A stretch of DNA of 48,087 nucleotides from Halpernia sp048269545 (GTDB lineage Bacteria > Bacteroidota > Bacteroidia > Flavobacteriales > Weeksellaceae). The first letter of the stretch is position 1. Every line of letters begins with the position of its first letter. The stretch is from contig NZ_JBLXIJ010000011.1 in assembly GCF_048269545.1 (NCBI RefSeq), positions 1 to 48,087 on the forward strand, in the 5' to 3' direction. A program made the position numbers and the translations under genes. Positions 28,863-36,861 of this stretch are shown here, in pieces. The notes beneath the pieces are model-generated. The model did no database searches. It worked only from the letters and a program-made list of their open reading frames with translations, and had not been told where the DNA came from.

Positions 28863-30212
28863 TCACCAATAAAAATTAGCAATCATCTGCATTCCAAAAC
28901 ATTGCAAAAGACATAAAATAAATAAGACTTCAAAAGTTTTCTTTTCCAAATTTTGAAATAAAATCACAATAAAAGGAACTATAAAAAGACAAGCACGCGC
29001 TGTTTCTCCAGTTCCGTAAGCGCCGGTTAAAAACATGACACTTAAAGCCATAATTGCACTGTAAAAAATACTTCTTTGTGGTAAGTTTTTAATTTTTAAA
29101 AACTTACGAGAAATCAAAACTGCAACTATTGCAAAAGACAAGAAAAACAAAATTTCTCCAATATCTTCTAACCGCGTGAAAAAGTAGATTTTCGGATGTA
29201 CAAAAAGCATAAAACCATAAGGATTTTCGGAATGTGACGCTTTTTGAAAAGTTTCAAAATGATTATAACCAGTGAAATAATTTAAGAAATAAAAGAATAA
29301 AACACTTGTAATGATTATTATAATTCCCAATCCAATTAATTTAAAATCTTTTTTAAACACATCAATTAAACTTAAAACTCCTAAAAAAGCTATTAAAAAT
29401 AAACCGGAAAATGAAAGACAATTAATTAAAATAAAAGATATTATAGTTAGAAAAACACCTAAAAAATTGAGCGATTTACTTTTTAAAATTAAAAGTAAAC
29501 CATAAAGAAAAAAGACTGTTAATGCGAGAATAATTCCATCAATGGAAACTAAAGAATAAATATTAACAGAAGGAATAATGCAAAATAGAAGCGTTATATT
29601 TTTAGCATTTTCTGTAGTAAAATTCAATAATTTTAAACATTTATAAAAAACAGGAACGCAAGAAAAAGCGATTAAAAAAAAGACAATTCCCAAACTGAGA
29701 ATATTTCCATTAAATAGTTTTAATATAAAATAATGCAAAAGCGTGGCAAAAGGCGGATGCGTTTTGGTATGAAGTTGAAAAGTATCTAAATTATGATTAA
29801 AATCTCGCAACCAAATTTGCCAATTTTGAATGTGAATTGCATCCGTATAATATTGTCGCCCTTTTAAATAAAACGGCTGCATAAAAGCAATATCTGCATT
29901 TCCTTGCGCAAGATTCCCAAAAAATATCAGAAGAAAACAAAGCAGAAATAAATAAAACAAACCTAACTTCTGAATATTTTTCAGCGCATAAAAACCCAAA
30001 ATTAAAAATCCAAAAGCAAATAAAAAACCCGACCATAAAAATGCATTTGGATAAATAACTGAAAAGGGATAGAGAATTCCAACGCCGGTGTAATAATGAT
30101 TTTGGTACAAAATAAAATTTCCAAGCGCTAATAAAATCCAAATTCCTATTGCGATAAAAAATAATTTTATAGGGAAATTATCTTTAAAATTTTGAAAAAA
30201 ATCTTTAATCAT
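28863..30212 (-). CDS. Polytopic membrane protein, possible GT-C glycosyltransferase
   Basis: This 449-residue protein has about eleven to thirteen membrane helices. A soluble loop (about 115-150) contains KGRQYYTDAIHIQNW and is followed by LHTKTHPPFATLLHYF. The THPPF phrase and the overall layout resemble integral-membrane glycosyltransferases of the GT-C fold (GT39/mannosyltransferase-like), which use lipid-linked sugars. However, I see no convincing DxD or ExD pair in the first loop, so the function remains a guess. It is a single-gene unit, divergent from the DUF2254 gene. Confidence 0.6.
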   Translation of the reverse strand: MIKDFFQNFKDNFPIKLFFIAIGIWILLALGNFILYQNHYYTGVGILYPFSVIYPNAFLWSGFLFAFGFLILGFYALKNIQKLGLFYLFLLCFLLIFFGNLAQGNADIAFMQPFYLKGRQYYTDAIHIQNWQIWLRDFNHNLDTFQLHTKTHPPFATLLHYFILKLFNGNILSLGIVFFLIAFSCVPVFYKCLKLLNFTTENAKNITLLFCIIPSVNIYSLVSIDGIILALTVFFLYGLLLILKSKSLNFLGVFLTIISFILINCLSFSGLFLIAFLGVLSLIDVFKKDFKLIGLGIIIIITSVLFFYFLNYFTGYNHFETFQKASHSENPYGFMLFVHPKIYFFTRLEDIGEILFFLSFAIVAVLISRKFLKIKNLPQRSIFYSAIMALSVMFLTGAYGTGETARACLFIVPFIVILFQNLEKKTFEVLFILCLLQCFGMQMIANFYW

Positions 30213-30417
30213 CGTTTATATTATGCTCCAAATTAAATAGAATTTGATCTTTTAACAACTGTGTAATTACAAATGTATTAATCTTTTTAAATTAAAAGCG
30301 AATTATTTTATGATAGGAAAATTCAATTCTTAGAAAAAAGTTTATATTTATTATTAATTTTAATGGTATTATTTATGTATCTCCAGAATTACGCTATTTA
30401 AAAAAATCAAAAAAACT

Positions 30418-31650
30418 ATGAGCTTAAATAAATGGACGCGGATTTATTACACAAAATTGATTGATAGTATTGCATTTTATCCTGCAATCATCGCATTTGT
30501 TTTTTTGTTTTTATCGTGGATTATGTTAGAATTAGATTTTTCTACTTATGGTAGAGAAGTTAAATTAGGACTAAGTTGGCTCAGTTTAAAAGACGCAACG
30601 ACTGCAAGAACCATTATTTCTACAGTTGCTGGTGCAATTATTTCATTAACGGTTTTCAGTTTTTCTATGGTGATGATTGTTCTTAATCAAGCAGCATCAC
30701 AAATGAGCAATCGGGTTTTGAATAGTATGATTGAAAATCGGTTTCAACAAATTATTTTAGGAATTTATATAGGAACTATTGTTTACGCTTTATTTTTATT
30801 AAGCACAATTCGCGATATTTCCAGTGGAATTTATGTTCCTGCTTTAAGTATTTATCTGCTAATTTTTCTAACGGTGATTGATGTTTTTCTTTTTATTTAC
30901 TTCTTAGATTACGTTACTCAAACCGTGAAATATGAAACCGTAATTGATAGAGTTAAGAAACAAACCATGATAAGTATGGAACGTAATTATTCAGAAATTA
31001 GTGAAAAAACTTTGACTTGGTCTGAACTTCCTTATGTTGAAATTAAGGCACAGAAGTCTGGTTATTTTCAAGACTTTAATGAAAAAAGACTCTTGCAAAT
31101 TTGCCAAGAAAATGATTTTTATATTTCATTTATTTACAGAGAAGGCACTTTTCTATTAGAAGAAACGCCTTGTCTTTTACTTTACAACAAAGGAAATATT
31201 AACTCTAATATTTTACATGAAATAGCGGATTCTGTAGATTTTTATAGCGGACAACCGATTGATAGAAATGCAGATTACGGTTTTCATCAGTTAGCGGAAA
31301 TTGCGATTAAAGCTTTAAGTCCTGCAATTAATGATCCTGCAACTGCGGTTTTAAGTCTTCACGCTTTAGTGTCACTTTTGAAATTTAAAATGACGCATGA
31401 ACTTCCGACTTTACTTTATGACGAAGAAAATACAGCAAGAATCTACAGACCTAATTCTTCTTTTATGCAGAACTTTAAAAAGTGTATTGAAGGCGTTTGG
31501 AATTACGGCAAAAATGACCAATATATTCAAAATGAATTGTTTGAAATGATTCAACAACTACAAAGAATAGATTATAAAAAGCAGTTCACTCCTACTTTTG
31601 AAGCTTGGTTGGAAAAAATTGGTGCAGCCAAATTAAAAAGTTCACTTTAA
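30418..31650 (+). CDS. DUF2254-family membrane protein
   Basis: This 410-residue predicted inner-membrane protein has four helices in the first 165 residues and then a soluble cytoplasmic domain. Family features include TTARTIISTVAGAIISLTVF and SMVMIVLNQAASQMSNRVL, and in the soluble part GFHQLAEIAIKALSPAINDP. DUF2254 has no assigned function; the topology suggests a sensor or channel-like role, but that is speculation. The gene is monocistronic and convergent with the zinc-ribbon gene. Confidence 0.88.
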   Translation: MSLNKWTRIYYTKLIDSIAFYPAIIAFVFLFLSWIMLELDFSTYGREVKLGLSWLSLKDATTARTIISTVAGAIISLTVFSFSMVMIVLNQAASQMSNRVLNSMIENRFQQIILGIYIGTIVYALFLLSTIRDISSGIYVPALSIYLLIFLTVIDVFLFIYFLDYVTQTVKYETVIDRVKKQTMISMERNYSEISEKTLTWSELPYVEIKAQKSGYFQDFNEKRLLQICQENDFYISFIYREGTFLLEETPCLLLYNKGNINSNILHEIADSVDFYSGQPIDRNADYGFHQLAEIAIKALSPAINDPATAVLSLHALVSLLKFKMTHELPTLLYDEENTARIYRPNSSFMQNFKKCIEGVWNYGKNDQYIQNELFEMIQQLQRIDYKKQFTPTFEAWLEKIGAAKLKSSL

Positions 31651-31708
31651 ATTTATTTGATTTCTATACAATTTAATTAATAAAAATCTGCTCTTAAAAT
31701 TAAGAAAA

Positions 31709-32155
31709 TCATTTCTTTTTTAGTTTTTCAATTAATTTTAAAAGTGCATCTCTGTTTTTAGCTTCATGGTAAAACTTCGGCAGTTTTTCTAGCAAAGTAA
31801 AATGCGTTCTGTCTTTATGCTCTCTTAATTTCGCTGAAATATATTGTTCCAAATAATCCAAGTGAGCTAAATTATAAGCATAAAAAACATCATTCTTAAA
31901 AGGCAACTGCAACCACAATTCAGCATCAAAATAAAAATGTGCTGCCATTTTCACTTTTACTTTTTGATTTAAAACAAGCATTGTTAAAGATGTTTCTTTT
32001 TGATAGCCGCAATTATTACAAAACAATCTTGCGTTTTCCTCATTAGCTTTTGCAATAGCTTTTTTTGAACATTGTGGACAAACCACCCAAACTTCCTGAT
32101 TAAAATCAGCAAGCCGAAGATGTTGATCTTGGAAACGAGGTTCGTTTTTATTCAT
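31709..32155 (-). CDS. Zinc-ribbon protein of unknown function
   Basis: This small cytoplasmic protein of 148 residues has a four-cysteine zinc ribbon (CPQCSKKAIAK then CNNCGYQKE, about residues 26-54). A region rich in aromatic residues follows (FYFDAELWLQLPF) and then a basic Lys-rich C-terminus. I do not recognise a characterised family. The layout resembles small TFIIB-type zinc-finger proteins found as single genes in Flavobacteriia. Confidence 0.65.
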   Translation of the reverse strand: MNKNEPRFQDQHLRLADFNQEVWVVCPQCSKKAIAKANEENARLFCNNCGYQKETSLTMLVLNQKVKVKMAAHFYFDAELWLQLPFKNDVFYAYNLAHLDYLEQYISAKLREHKDRTHFTLLEKLPKFYHEAKNRDALLKLIEKLKKK

Positions 32156-32449
32156 TAAAGAAATTTAGATATTACAATAATACAAAAATTGCTAATTTGA
32201 AATATATAAATATTTTAGATTATAAATTGATTTTGTTGATCTGTGATTTCTCAACGGAACCAAATTAAATGTAGAAAATATTGATAGCTAAAGAAATTCC
32301 TCTTTCGTCGGAATGACCTATTCCTTTATTTTATTTTTTTGATTGAGAGCGTAAATTAAAAATACATTATTAACTTTTCTGGGTTTTGTAATTATTTTAT
32401 TTACTCAAATTTAAAATTACTGTAAATTGCACTTATAAAAATAGATTTT

Positions 32450-33001
32450 ATGAAATTATTTAAATTCGGAATTTATGCTTTCATGGCATTTTCATTGTCT
32501 TCATGCATCGTTTCTACCGCCGCGAAAGTTGTAACAACCACTGCAAAGTTGGGTTATTCTGCGGTAAAAGGAACTGTAAAAGGCGTAAGTTGGGCAGTTC
32601 AAAAAGCGGATGGTAAAATTGACGAAGACCGAATTGATGGTACTTGGAAAGTGGTTGGAGTTTATAATGGTACTTATGAGCAATTTTCGCAAGACAATAA
32701 TCCAGAAAATCAATTTAAAAATAACTGCAGTGATGGCTTTGAAGTGATAGAATTTAAATCTAAGCGTGAGAAGTTTCGTCCTGTACATTGCAGTTCGGAA
32801 GATGAAGATTTGGTGAAATACGATTTTAAGTTTGGTAAAAATCCACAAAGCAATAACAAAGAAAATTACCTGAAATACAATTCCAATAATTACATTTCAA
32901 TTATTGATGTTACGAGTAAAACCATGGTTTTGGAAGGCAACTTAATGCAGAATTATGTTTTTTCTGGCGGTAAACTGTATTTGTTTGAGAAAGTGAAATA
33001 A
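32450..33001 (+). CDS. Lipocalin-like lipoprotein
   Basis: This 183-residue protein is exported as a lipoprotein: residues 1-18 form a signal peptide with lipobox LSSC (C19). A short helical stretch (20-50) is followed by a domain starting DGTWKVVGVYNGTYEQF and continuing in strands (FEVIEFKSKREKF, YISIIDVTSKTMVLEGNL, YVFSGGKLYLFEKV). This pattern is typical of lipocalin-like beta-barrels. The ligand is unknown. The gene is followed by two repeat copies and has no operon partner. Confidence 0.7.
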   Translation: MKLFKFGIYAFMAFSLSSCIVSTAAKVVTTTAKLGYSAVKGTVKGVSWAVQKADGKIDEDRIDGTWKVVGVYNGTYEQFSQDNNPENQFKNNCSDGFEVIEFKSKREKFRPVHCSSEDEDLVKYDFKFGKNPQSNNKENYLKYNSNNYISIIDVTSKTMVLEGNLMQNYVFSGGKLYLFEKVK

Positions 33002-33012
33002 GAATATTTCTT

Positions 33013-33130
33013 TAATCAAACTTTACCAAGTAAAATTCTTAATGCTTAAGACTTTGGCAAAGTGGGGATTTCTTTTATTAAAGTTTTTCAAAGTCAATTC
33101 TTAATACCTTAAAACTTTAGTAAAGTGGTT
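33013..33130. repeat. Two-copy direct repeat carrying ACTTTnnnAAAGT palindromes
   Basis: Two degenerate copies of about 53 bases (33013-33065 and 33077-33130) follow the lipoprotein gene. Each ends with a short palindrome: ACTTTGGCAAAGT at 33051-33063 and ACTTTAGTAAAGT at 33114-33126. The first is identical to the arm core of the REP palindromes around the RAYT gene further downstream, so these may be relatives or degraded copies of the same element. Confidence 0.55.
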
Positions 33131-33219
33131 TTTTGAAGTTGAGCAAAAAAAATAGTCATTAACTTAACAATTTAAAAATTAATTTCTAACTTCGTGATTC
33201 ACTAAACAAAACAAATCAA

Positions 33220-33717
33220 ATGAAAACTACCCAATTTAAATCTGTTCTCTCTTTTTTCGGATTTTTTGCTATTCTTGCATTGCTTATTACTTTCACTACC
33301 AATTCTACAAAGCTTTACAAACCTGTAAGAGAAACGCAAAGCGAATGGCAAAATTTAAAAGTTTTACCCCAAAATATTTCAAAAGACAGTTTGCATTTTG
33401 TAATGAAAACATTTAGCGCTTCTTTAGGCGTGAATTGTGCTTTTTGTCACGCTTCAAAAACGGATGATCCTAAGAAATTAGACTTTGCTTCCGATGCAAA
33501 ACAAGCCAAATTAATTGCACGCGGAATGCTGGAAATGACCAATGACATTAATTCCAAATACTTTTTACCTCACGTTCCTGAACCAAAACCAAAACAAATT
33601 ACCGCAGTTTATTGCATCACTTGTCACCGTGGAACCCCAAATCCTACAGAATATTTGCAAGATGTGAGCAAAATGATTCCGAAATTGATGCCGGAACATA
33701 AAATGGAAAAAAAATAA
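33220..33717 (+). CDS. Diheme c-type cytochrome
   Basis: This periplasmic, probably membrane-anchored, electron-transfer protein has 165 residues. Residues 10-26 are hydrophobic (signal or anchor). Two heme c sites are visible: C73-x-x-C76-H77 (CAFCHASK) and C132-x-x-C135-H136 (CITCHRGT). It resembles the photosynthetic reaction-centre cytochrome-like c family common in Bacteroidota, which has no link to photosynthesis there. The partner oxidase or reductase is not in the window. A strong terminator follows. Confidence 0.9.
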   Translation: MKTTQFKSVLSFFGFFAILALLITFTTNSTKLYKPVRETQSEWQNLKVLPQNISKDSLHFVMKTFSASLGVNCAFCHASKTDDPKKLDFASDAKQAKLIARGMLEMTNDINSKYFLPHVPEPKPKQITAVYCITCHRGTPNPTEYLQDVSKMIPKLMPEHKMEKK

Positions 33718-33745
33718 TCGTTTTAAATTAAAACATTAAAAAAAC

Positions 33746-33780
33746 AAGAAGCTTTAAATTATTTTAAAGCTTCTTTTATT
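33746..33780 (+). terminator. Intrinsic terminator after the cytochrome gene
   Basis: A 12-bp stem (about 33746-33757 with 33763-33774) with a short AT loop is followed by a T-rich stretch, 29 bases after the cytochrome stop. Confidence 0.85.
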
Positions 33781-33995
33781 TAGTAGATTTTCTATTTTGA
33801 AGAAGCAATTTTTAAATTATTTATTAATCTTTCTTATTGGGCAAACATTTCTCTCATAGAAGCAGTTCCCACTTATTTTTTATATTTAATTATAAATTTA
33901 AATACAAGGAATAAAAATAAATAACAACAATTATTTTGAAGCAATTGCTTTTATGTTGTACCTTATAAAACAATTTAAAAAATCAAATAAAATAC

Positions 33996-34430
33996 ATGGC
34001 AGAATCTTTCTCAAAAAAAGAAAACTTTAAGAAAAAAATTCAAAAGCAAAAGGAAAAAGCGATGCGCCGAGAGGAACGCAAAGAAAGCAATGACAAAGGA
34101 AAAGATCTTAATGACATGATTATGTATGTGGATGCATACGGTCAGTTAACGAGCACACCTCCTGACAAAAGCAAGAACGAAGACATCGATATTAGTTCTA
34201 TCCGTTTAGGAGCCGCACCTATCGAAGCTGAAGATCCTGTAAAAACTGGAACGGTTACTTTTTTAAGTGAAAAAGGTTACGGTTTTATCACGCAATCCAA
34301 CAGCCAAGACACTATCTTCTTCCACACCAACAACTGTACAGAAATGGTGAAGAAAGGAAACAATGTTTCTTACGAAGTAGAAAGGTCACCAAAAGGACTT
34401 GTGGCGGTTAATATCTCTGTAAAAAAATAA
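33996..34430 (+). CDS. Cold-shock-domain protein with basic N-terminal extension
   Basis: This 144-residue nucleic-acid-binding protein has a highly charged Lys/Glu-rich N-terminus (1-40), likely helical and RNA-binding, then a linker. A C-terminal cold-shock domain (about 84-143) carries RNP1 as KGYGFIT and RNP2 as DTIFFHT. Such fusions of a charged arm with a CSD are frequent in Bacteroidota. The long AT-rich 5' region (33781-33995) could hold an RNA thermosensor-like leader, but no specific structure is clear. A terminator with a GAAA loop follows. Confidence 0.9.
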   Translation: MAESFSKKENFKKKIQKQKEKAMRREERKESNDKGKDLNDMIMYVDAYGQLTSTPPDKSKNEDIDISSIRLGAAPIEAEDPVKTGTVTFLSEKGYGFITQSNSQDTIFFHTNNCTEMVKKGNNVSYEVERSPKGLVAVNISVKK

Positions 34431-34433
34431 ATT

Positions 34434-34461
34434 AAAAAGCTTCGAAAGAAGCTTTTTTTTA
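34434..34461 (+). terminator. Intrinsic terminator after the cold-shock gene
   Basis: A 9-bp stem (34435-34443 with 34448-34456) closed by a stable GAAA tetraloop is followed by a run of T directly after the cold-shock gene stop. Confidence 0.9.
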
Positions 34462-34492
34462 TTTAATCAAGTTTTGTTATTTCTAAGGTAAA

Positions 34493-34521
34493 TTGTAGGG
34501 ATTTTAAATTCCTTATTTTTG
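34493..34521 (+). promoter_or_regulatory. Bacteroidota-type promoter for the DUF1826 gene
   Basis: A TTG at 34493-34495 and TATTTTTG at 34514-34521 are separated by 18 bases, matching the -33/-7 consensus TTG-N17-23-TAnnTTTG of Flavobacteriia. It lies about 30 bases before the DUF1826 start and just after the preceding terminator. Confidence 0.55.
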
Positions 34522-34553
34522 TTTTGCATTACAATGCCTAATTACCATCAAAT

Positions 34554-35255
34554 TTGAAGAATTCTACATTATTTCAGCATAAACAAATAAAAACGGTTTT
34601 TTCATTTAAAGAGTTGATTGAAACACACTTTCGTGGCGAGCAAAATGCCTTTTGTTGGCAAAGAAACTTGGAAGGCGATTTTGAAGAATTGGTTTCAAAA
34701 CTTGAATTAAAAGACAATGTAACTGAAATTAAAGCGGAAGATCTTTTAACACTGCAACTCTCTGAAAAGGGCAATCTCGCAAGAAAGCTAATTTTAAATG
34801 ACCTGCAATTATTAACCAATTTCGGTGCTTCGCCTCTACTTAATTTAATTAAAAACTATGAAAGAGACGACGCTTTAGATTTTATTTCAACCGATGTCTA
34901 TTCTTTTCATGTGGATTATTCTCCCATTGCGACGAGTACTTTTTTATGCACTTATTATGGCGCTTCGAGTGAAATTCTACCCAATGATGAAGCCATACAG
35001 AAAATCTTACTTCCTGAAATTCATGAAAAACTAAAAGATTTATACAACGTCGAGCAAAGAGATTTTGAAGCCTTTTTAAAAGACCATTATTTTGATTTGC
35101 ATTATGAAGCCAAAAGCAAGGCAAAACCTATCAATCTTGGTGTAGGACATCTTTGGAGATTGGCGGTAGATCATCCGGCGCAAACTGGCTTGCCTTGTAT
35201 TCACCGTGCACCGTTGGAAAATGATGGCGAGTTGAGGTTGTTGTTGATTTGTTAG
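34554..35255 (+). CDS. DUF1826-family protein
   Basis: This 233-residue cytoplasmic protein of the uncharacterised DUF1826 family contains FHVDYSPIATSTFLCTYYG and, near the C-terminus, AVDHPAQTGLPCIHRAPL, both typical of the family. Conserved His/Cys residues there suggest metal binding, and some members lie near zinc-regulated genes elsewhere, but no such genes are adjacent here. The frame has no in-frame ATG near its beginning, and the start used is TTG at 34554. An ATG at 34534 is out of frame and stops after seven codons, a possible leader peptide or chance ORF. Confidence 0.75.
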   Translation: MKNSTLFQHKQIKTVFSFKELIETHFRGEQNAFCWQRNLEGDFEELVSKLELKDNVTEIKAEDLLTLQLSEKGNLARKLILNDLQLLTNFGASPLLNLIKNYERDDALDFISTDVYSFHVDYSPIATSTFLCTYYGASSEILPNDEAIQKILLPEIHEKLKDLYNVEQRDFEAFLKDHYFDLHYEAKSKAKPINLGVGHLWRLAVDHPAQTGLPCIHRAPLENDGELRLLLIC

Positions 35256-35277
35256 GAAATCGTTGAAAATACACAGC

Positions 35278-35863
35278 AACTTCGCCAAAGTTTGGAACTT
35301 TCGCAAAGTTCTTTACAACACTCCAGGTTTTTATGCTTTCTTTTGAGAAGTCACTAAAATATGTAAACTTCTAAATTTAGATCAAATTTCTTAAACCAAC
35401 TTCGCCAAAGTTCCAAACTTTGGCGAAGTTCTTTCCAACATTCCAGGTTTTTTTGCTTTCTTTTGAGAAGTCACTAAAATATGTGAACTTCTAAACTTGG
35501 ATAAAATTTCTAAAACCAACTTCGCCAAAGTTCCAAACTTTGGCGAAGTTATTCATGATTCCACAAATTATCAATTTTGGTGAAGTTCTTCACTTTTACA
35601 TTTTGTAATTATGCTTTTTCAAATGGACAAAAATAAAAACTCTTCACATTATTAGACAAAGCAATACTAAGCAACTTCGCCAAAGTTCCAAACTTTGGCG
35701 AAGTTATTCCTGATTCCACAAATTTATCAATTTTAGCGAAGTTCTTTCCAACACTCCAGGTTTTTTTGCTTTCTTTTGAGAAGTCACTAAAATATGTGAA
35801 CCTCTAAATTTATATCAAATTTCTAAAACCAACTTCGCTAAAGTTCCAAACTTTGGCGAAGTT
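35278..35863. repeat. REP palindrome array and 120-bp tandem units
   Basis: Five 33-base palindromes with 13-bp arms and a 7-base loop lie at 35278-35310, 35398-35430, 35518-35550, 35673-35705 and 35831-35863. The arms read AACTTCGCCAAAG and its complement. The first copy has the loop in the opposite orientation (TTTGGAA instead of TTCCAAA) and some arm mismatches. Copies 1-2 and 2-3 are exactly 120 bases apart because palindrome plus spacer form a tandem unit. The spacer recurs at about 35740-35830. A second spacer type recurs at 35551-35593 and 35706-35751. No gene lies in 35256-35907. Confidence 0.93.
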
Positions 35864-35907
35864 ATTCTCAATATTACAAGTGGGGATATTTGGCAAAATG
35901 CTTCATT

Positions 35908-36525
35908 TTACATTTCATAATCATTCTCTCGCTTGTGGACATCAATAAAATTTTCTATCCCATCAAACAAGTCCATAATTTCTTTTCTTCTAACGGGTGA
36001 TGGTGCAGTAGAAACAATGTTTTTATACGAACAAAACTCATAGCCCTCCATCTCATAGTCTAGATCTATTACATTTCTATGCACATAAACAATTGCTTTG
36101 GTTAAATAATCTTCTGATTCTATTCTTTTTCTTTTAAAAGGTCTTTCAAACAAACTGCCGTGTCTGTTGTGGTATTTATTAAAAGCTTGAGTGTAACTGC
36201 TAATTAATTTTGCAATCTGTTTACTTGCTAATGATTTATCGGAGTGCAAACCGGTTTCCAACTTTGCCAAAGTTCCAAACTTTGGCAAAGTTTCCATTAA
36301 AGGCGTTTCAGAAGTTAAATTGTCTTTTATGCGAATGATCAAATGAAAATGATTAGGCATCAAACAATAAGCATATAAATCTGCTATGGGAAGAAGGTAT
36401 TTTTCAACTTTTTCCAAAAAAAAGAAACGGTTATCATCATTCAAAAAAACAGGACAACCATTGATGCCTCTGTTATAGAGATGATAAAAATAGCCCTCTT
36501 CTAACTGGTCTAATCGAACATTCAT
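35908..36525 (-). CDS. REP-associated tyrosine transposase (RAYT, Y1_Tnp family)
   Basis: This 205-residue HUH single-strand transposase has the N-terminal GYFYHLYNRGINGCPVF, the HUH motif H59-F-H61 in LMPNHFHLIIRI, and the likely nucleophilic tyrosine Y111 in SSYTQAFNKYHNRHGSLFER, followed by a basic patch FKRKRI. The gene is bracketed by 33-bp palindromes, the expected substrates. Residues 78-89 (ETLPKFGTLAKL) are encoded by one complete palindrome inside the gene. Catalytic residues are all present, so the protein is plausibly active. The ATG at 36525 is the natural family start. Confidence 0.9.
   Translation of the reverse strand: MNVRLDQLEEGYFYHLYNRGINGCPVFLNDDNRFFFLEKVEKYLLPIADLYAYCLMPNHFHLIIRIKDNLTSETPLMETLPKFGTLAKLETGLHSDKSLASKQIAKLISSYTQAFNKYHNRHGSLFERPFKRKRIESEDYLTKAIVYVHRNVIDLDYEMEGYEFCSYKNIVSTAPSPVRRKEIMDLFDGIENFIDVHKRENDYEM
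36260..36292. repeat. REP palindrome inside the RAYT coding sequence
   Basis: A perfect 13-bp-arm palindrome of the same 33-base type, with TTTGCC instead of TTCGCC in the arm, lies in frame within the transposase gene. It falls between the HUH and tyrosine motifs. It is identical to the copy at 36607-36639. Confidence 0.9.
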
Positions 36526-36861
36526 TTTTATTCTTTTAATATTTTATACTTTACTCTCTTCAACTTCTTTGTCTTTAACTTCTCTACTTGTAACTTCTCT
36601 ACGATCAACTTTGCCAAAGTTCCAAACTTTGGCAAAGTTATTTACGCTGCAAATTTGTTGTTTTGGCGTATTTCTTTAAGACAAAAATAATAAGTATTTT
36701 TTTATTTGAAAAGAGGAGCACTTAAGAACTTATCTAACTTAAACTTCGGCAAAGTCTGGTACTATGCTGACTTCAACTTTGCTGGGTAAAACTTCGCTAA
36801 AGTTTAGAACTTTGGCGAAGTTCTTCAAGATGTTGATACACAAAGTAAATTGGAATAATAC
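36526..36861. repeat. Intergenic region with two REP palindromes
   Basis: No gene is supported here. It holds a perfect 33-base palindrome at 36607-36639 just upstream of the transposase gene, a degenerate half copy starting at 36742, and a copy with loop TTTAGAA at 36790-36822. The last lies 40 bases beyond the hsdR stop and may act as a transcription terminator for that operon. Short AACTTCTCTA repeats occupy about 36565-36605. Confidence 0.85.

Larger units (their letters stand above)
35278..36822. mobile_element. REP/RAYT cluster (REPtron)
   Basis: This region joins the transposase gene with palindromes on both sides: five upstream of its 3' end, one inside it, and two full copies plus a degenerate one (36742-36755) beyond its 5' end. 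The outermost copies (35278 and 36790) have the loop orientation opposite to the inner ones. REP-associated tyrosine transposases are domesticated IS200/IS605 relatives that mobilise such palindromes, usually without moving themselves. Confidence 0.8.

Noticed and set aside
32156..32449. Possible small gene or repeat in the spacer before the lipoprotein gene
   Set aside because: It is AT-rich with no sustained frame; a short more GC-rich stretch near 32300-32325 (TTTCGTCGGAATGACC) may be a repeat fragment but is too short to support.
34574..35306. Minus-strand open frames opposite the DUF1826 gene
   Set aside because: They overlap a recognisable DUF1826 coding region, and their translations are rich in Cys/His/Phe, as is usual for antisense shadows.
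35278..35863. Possible CRISPR array because of the regular 120-base spacing
   Set aside because: The repeats are perfect palindromes with near-identical spacers, there are no cas genes, and an adjacent RAYT gene explains them as REPs.
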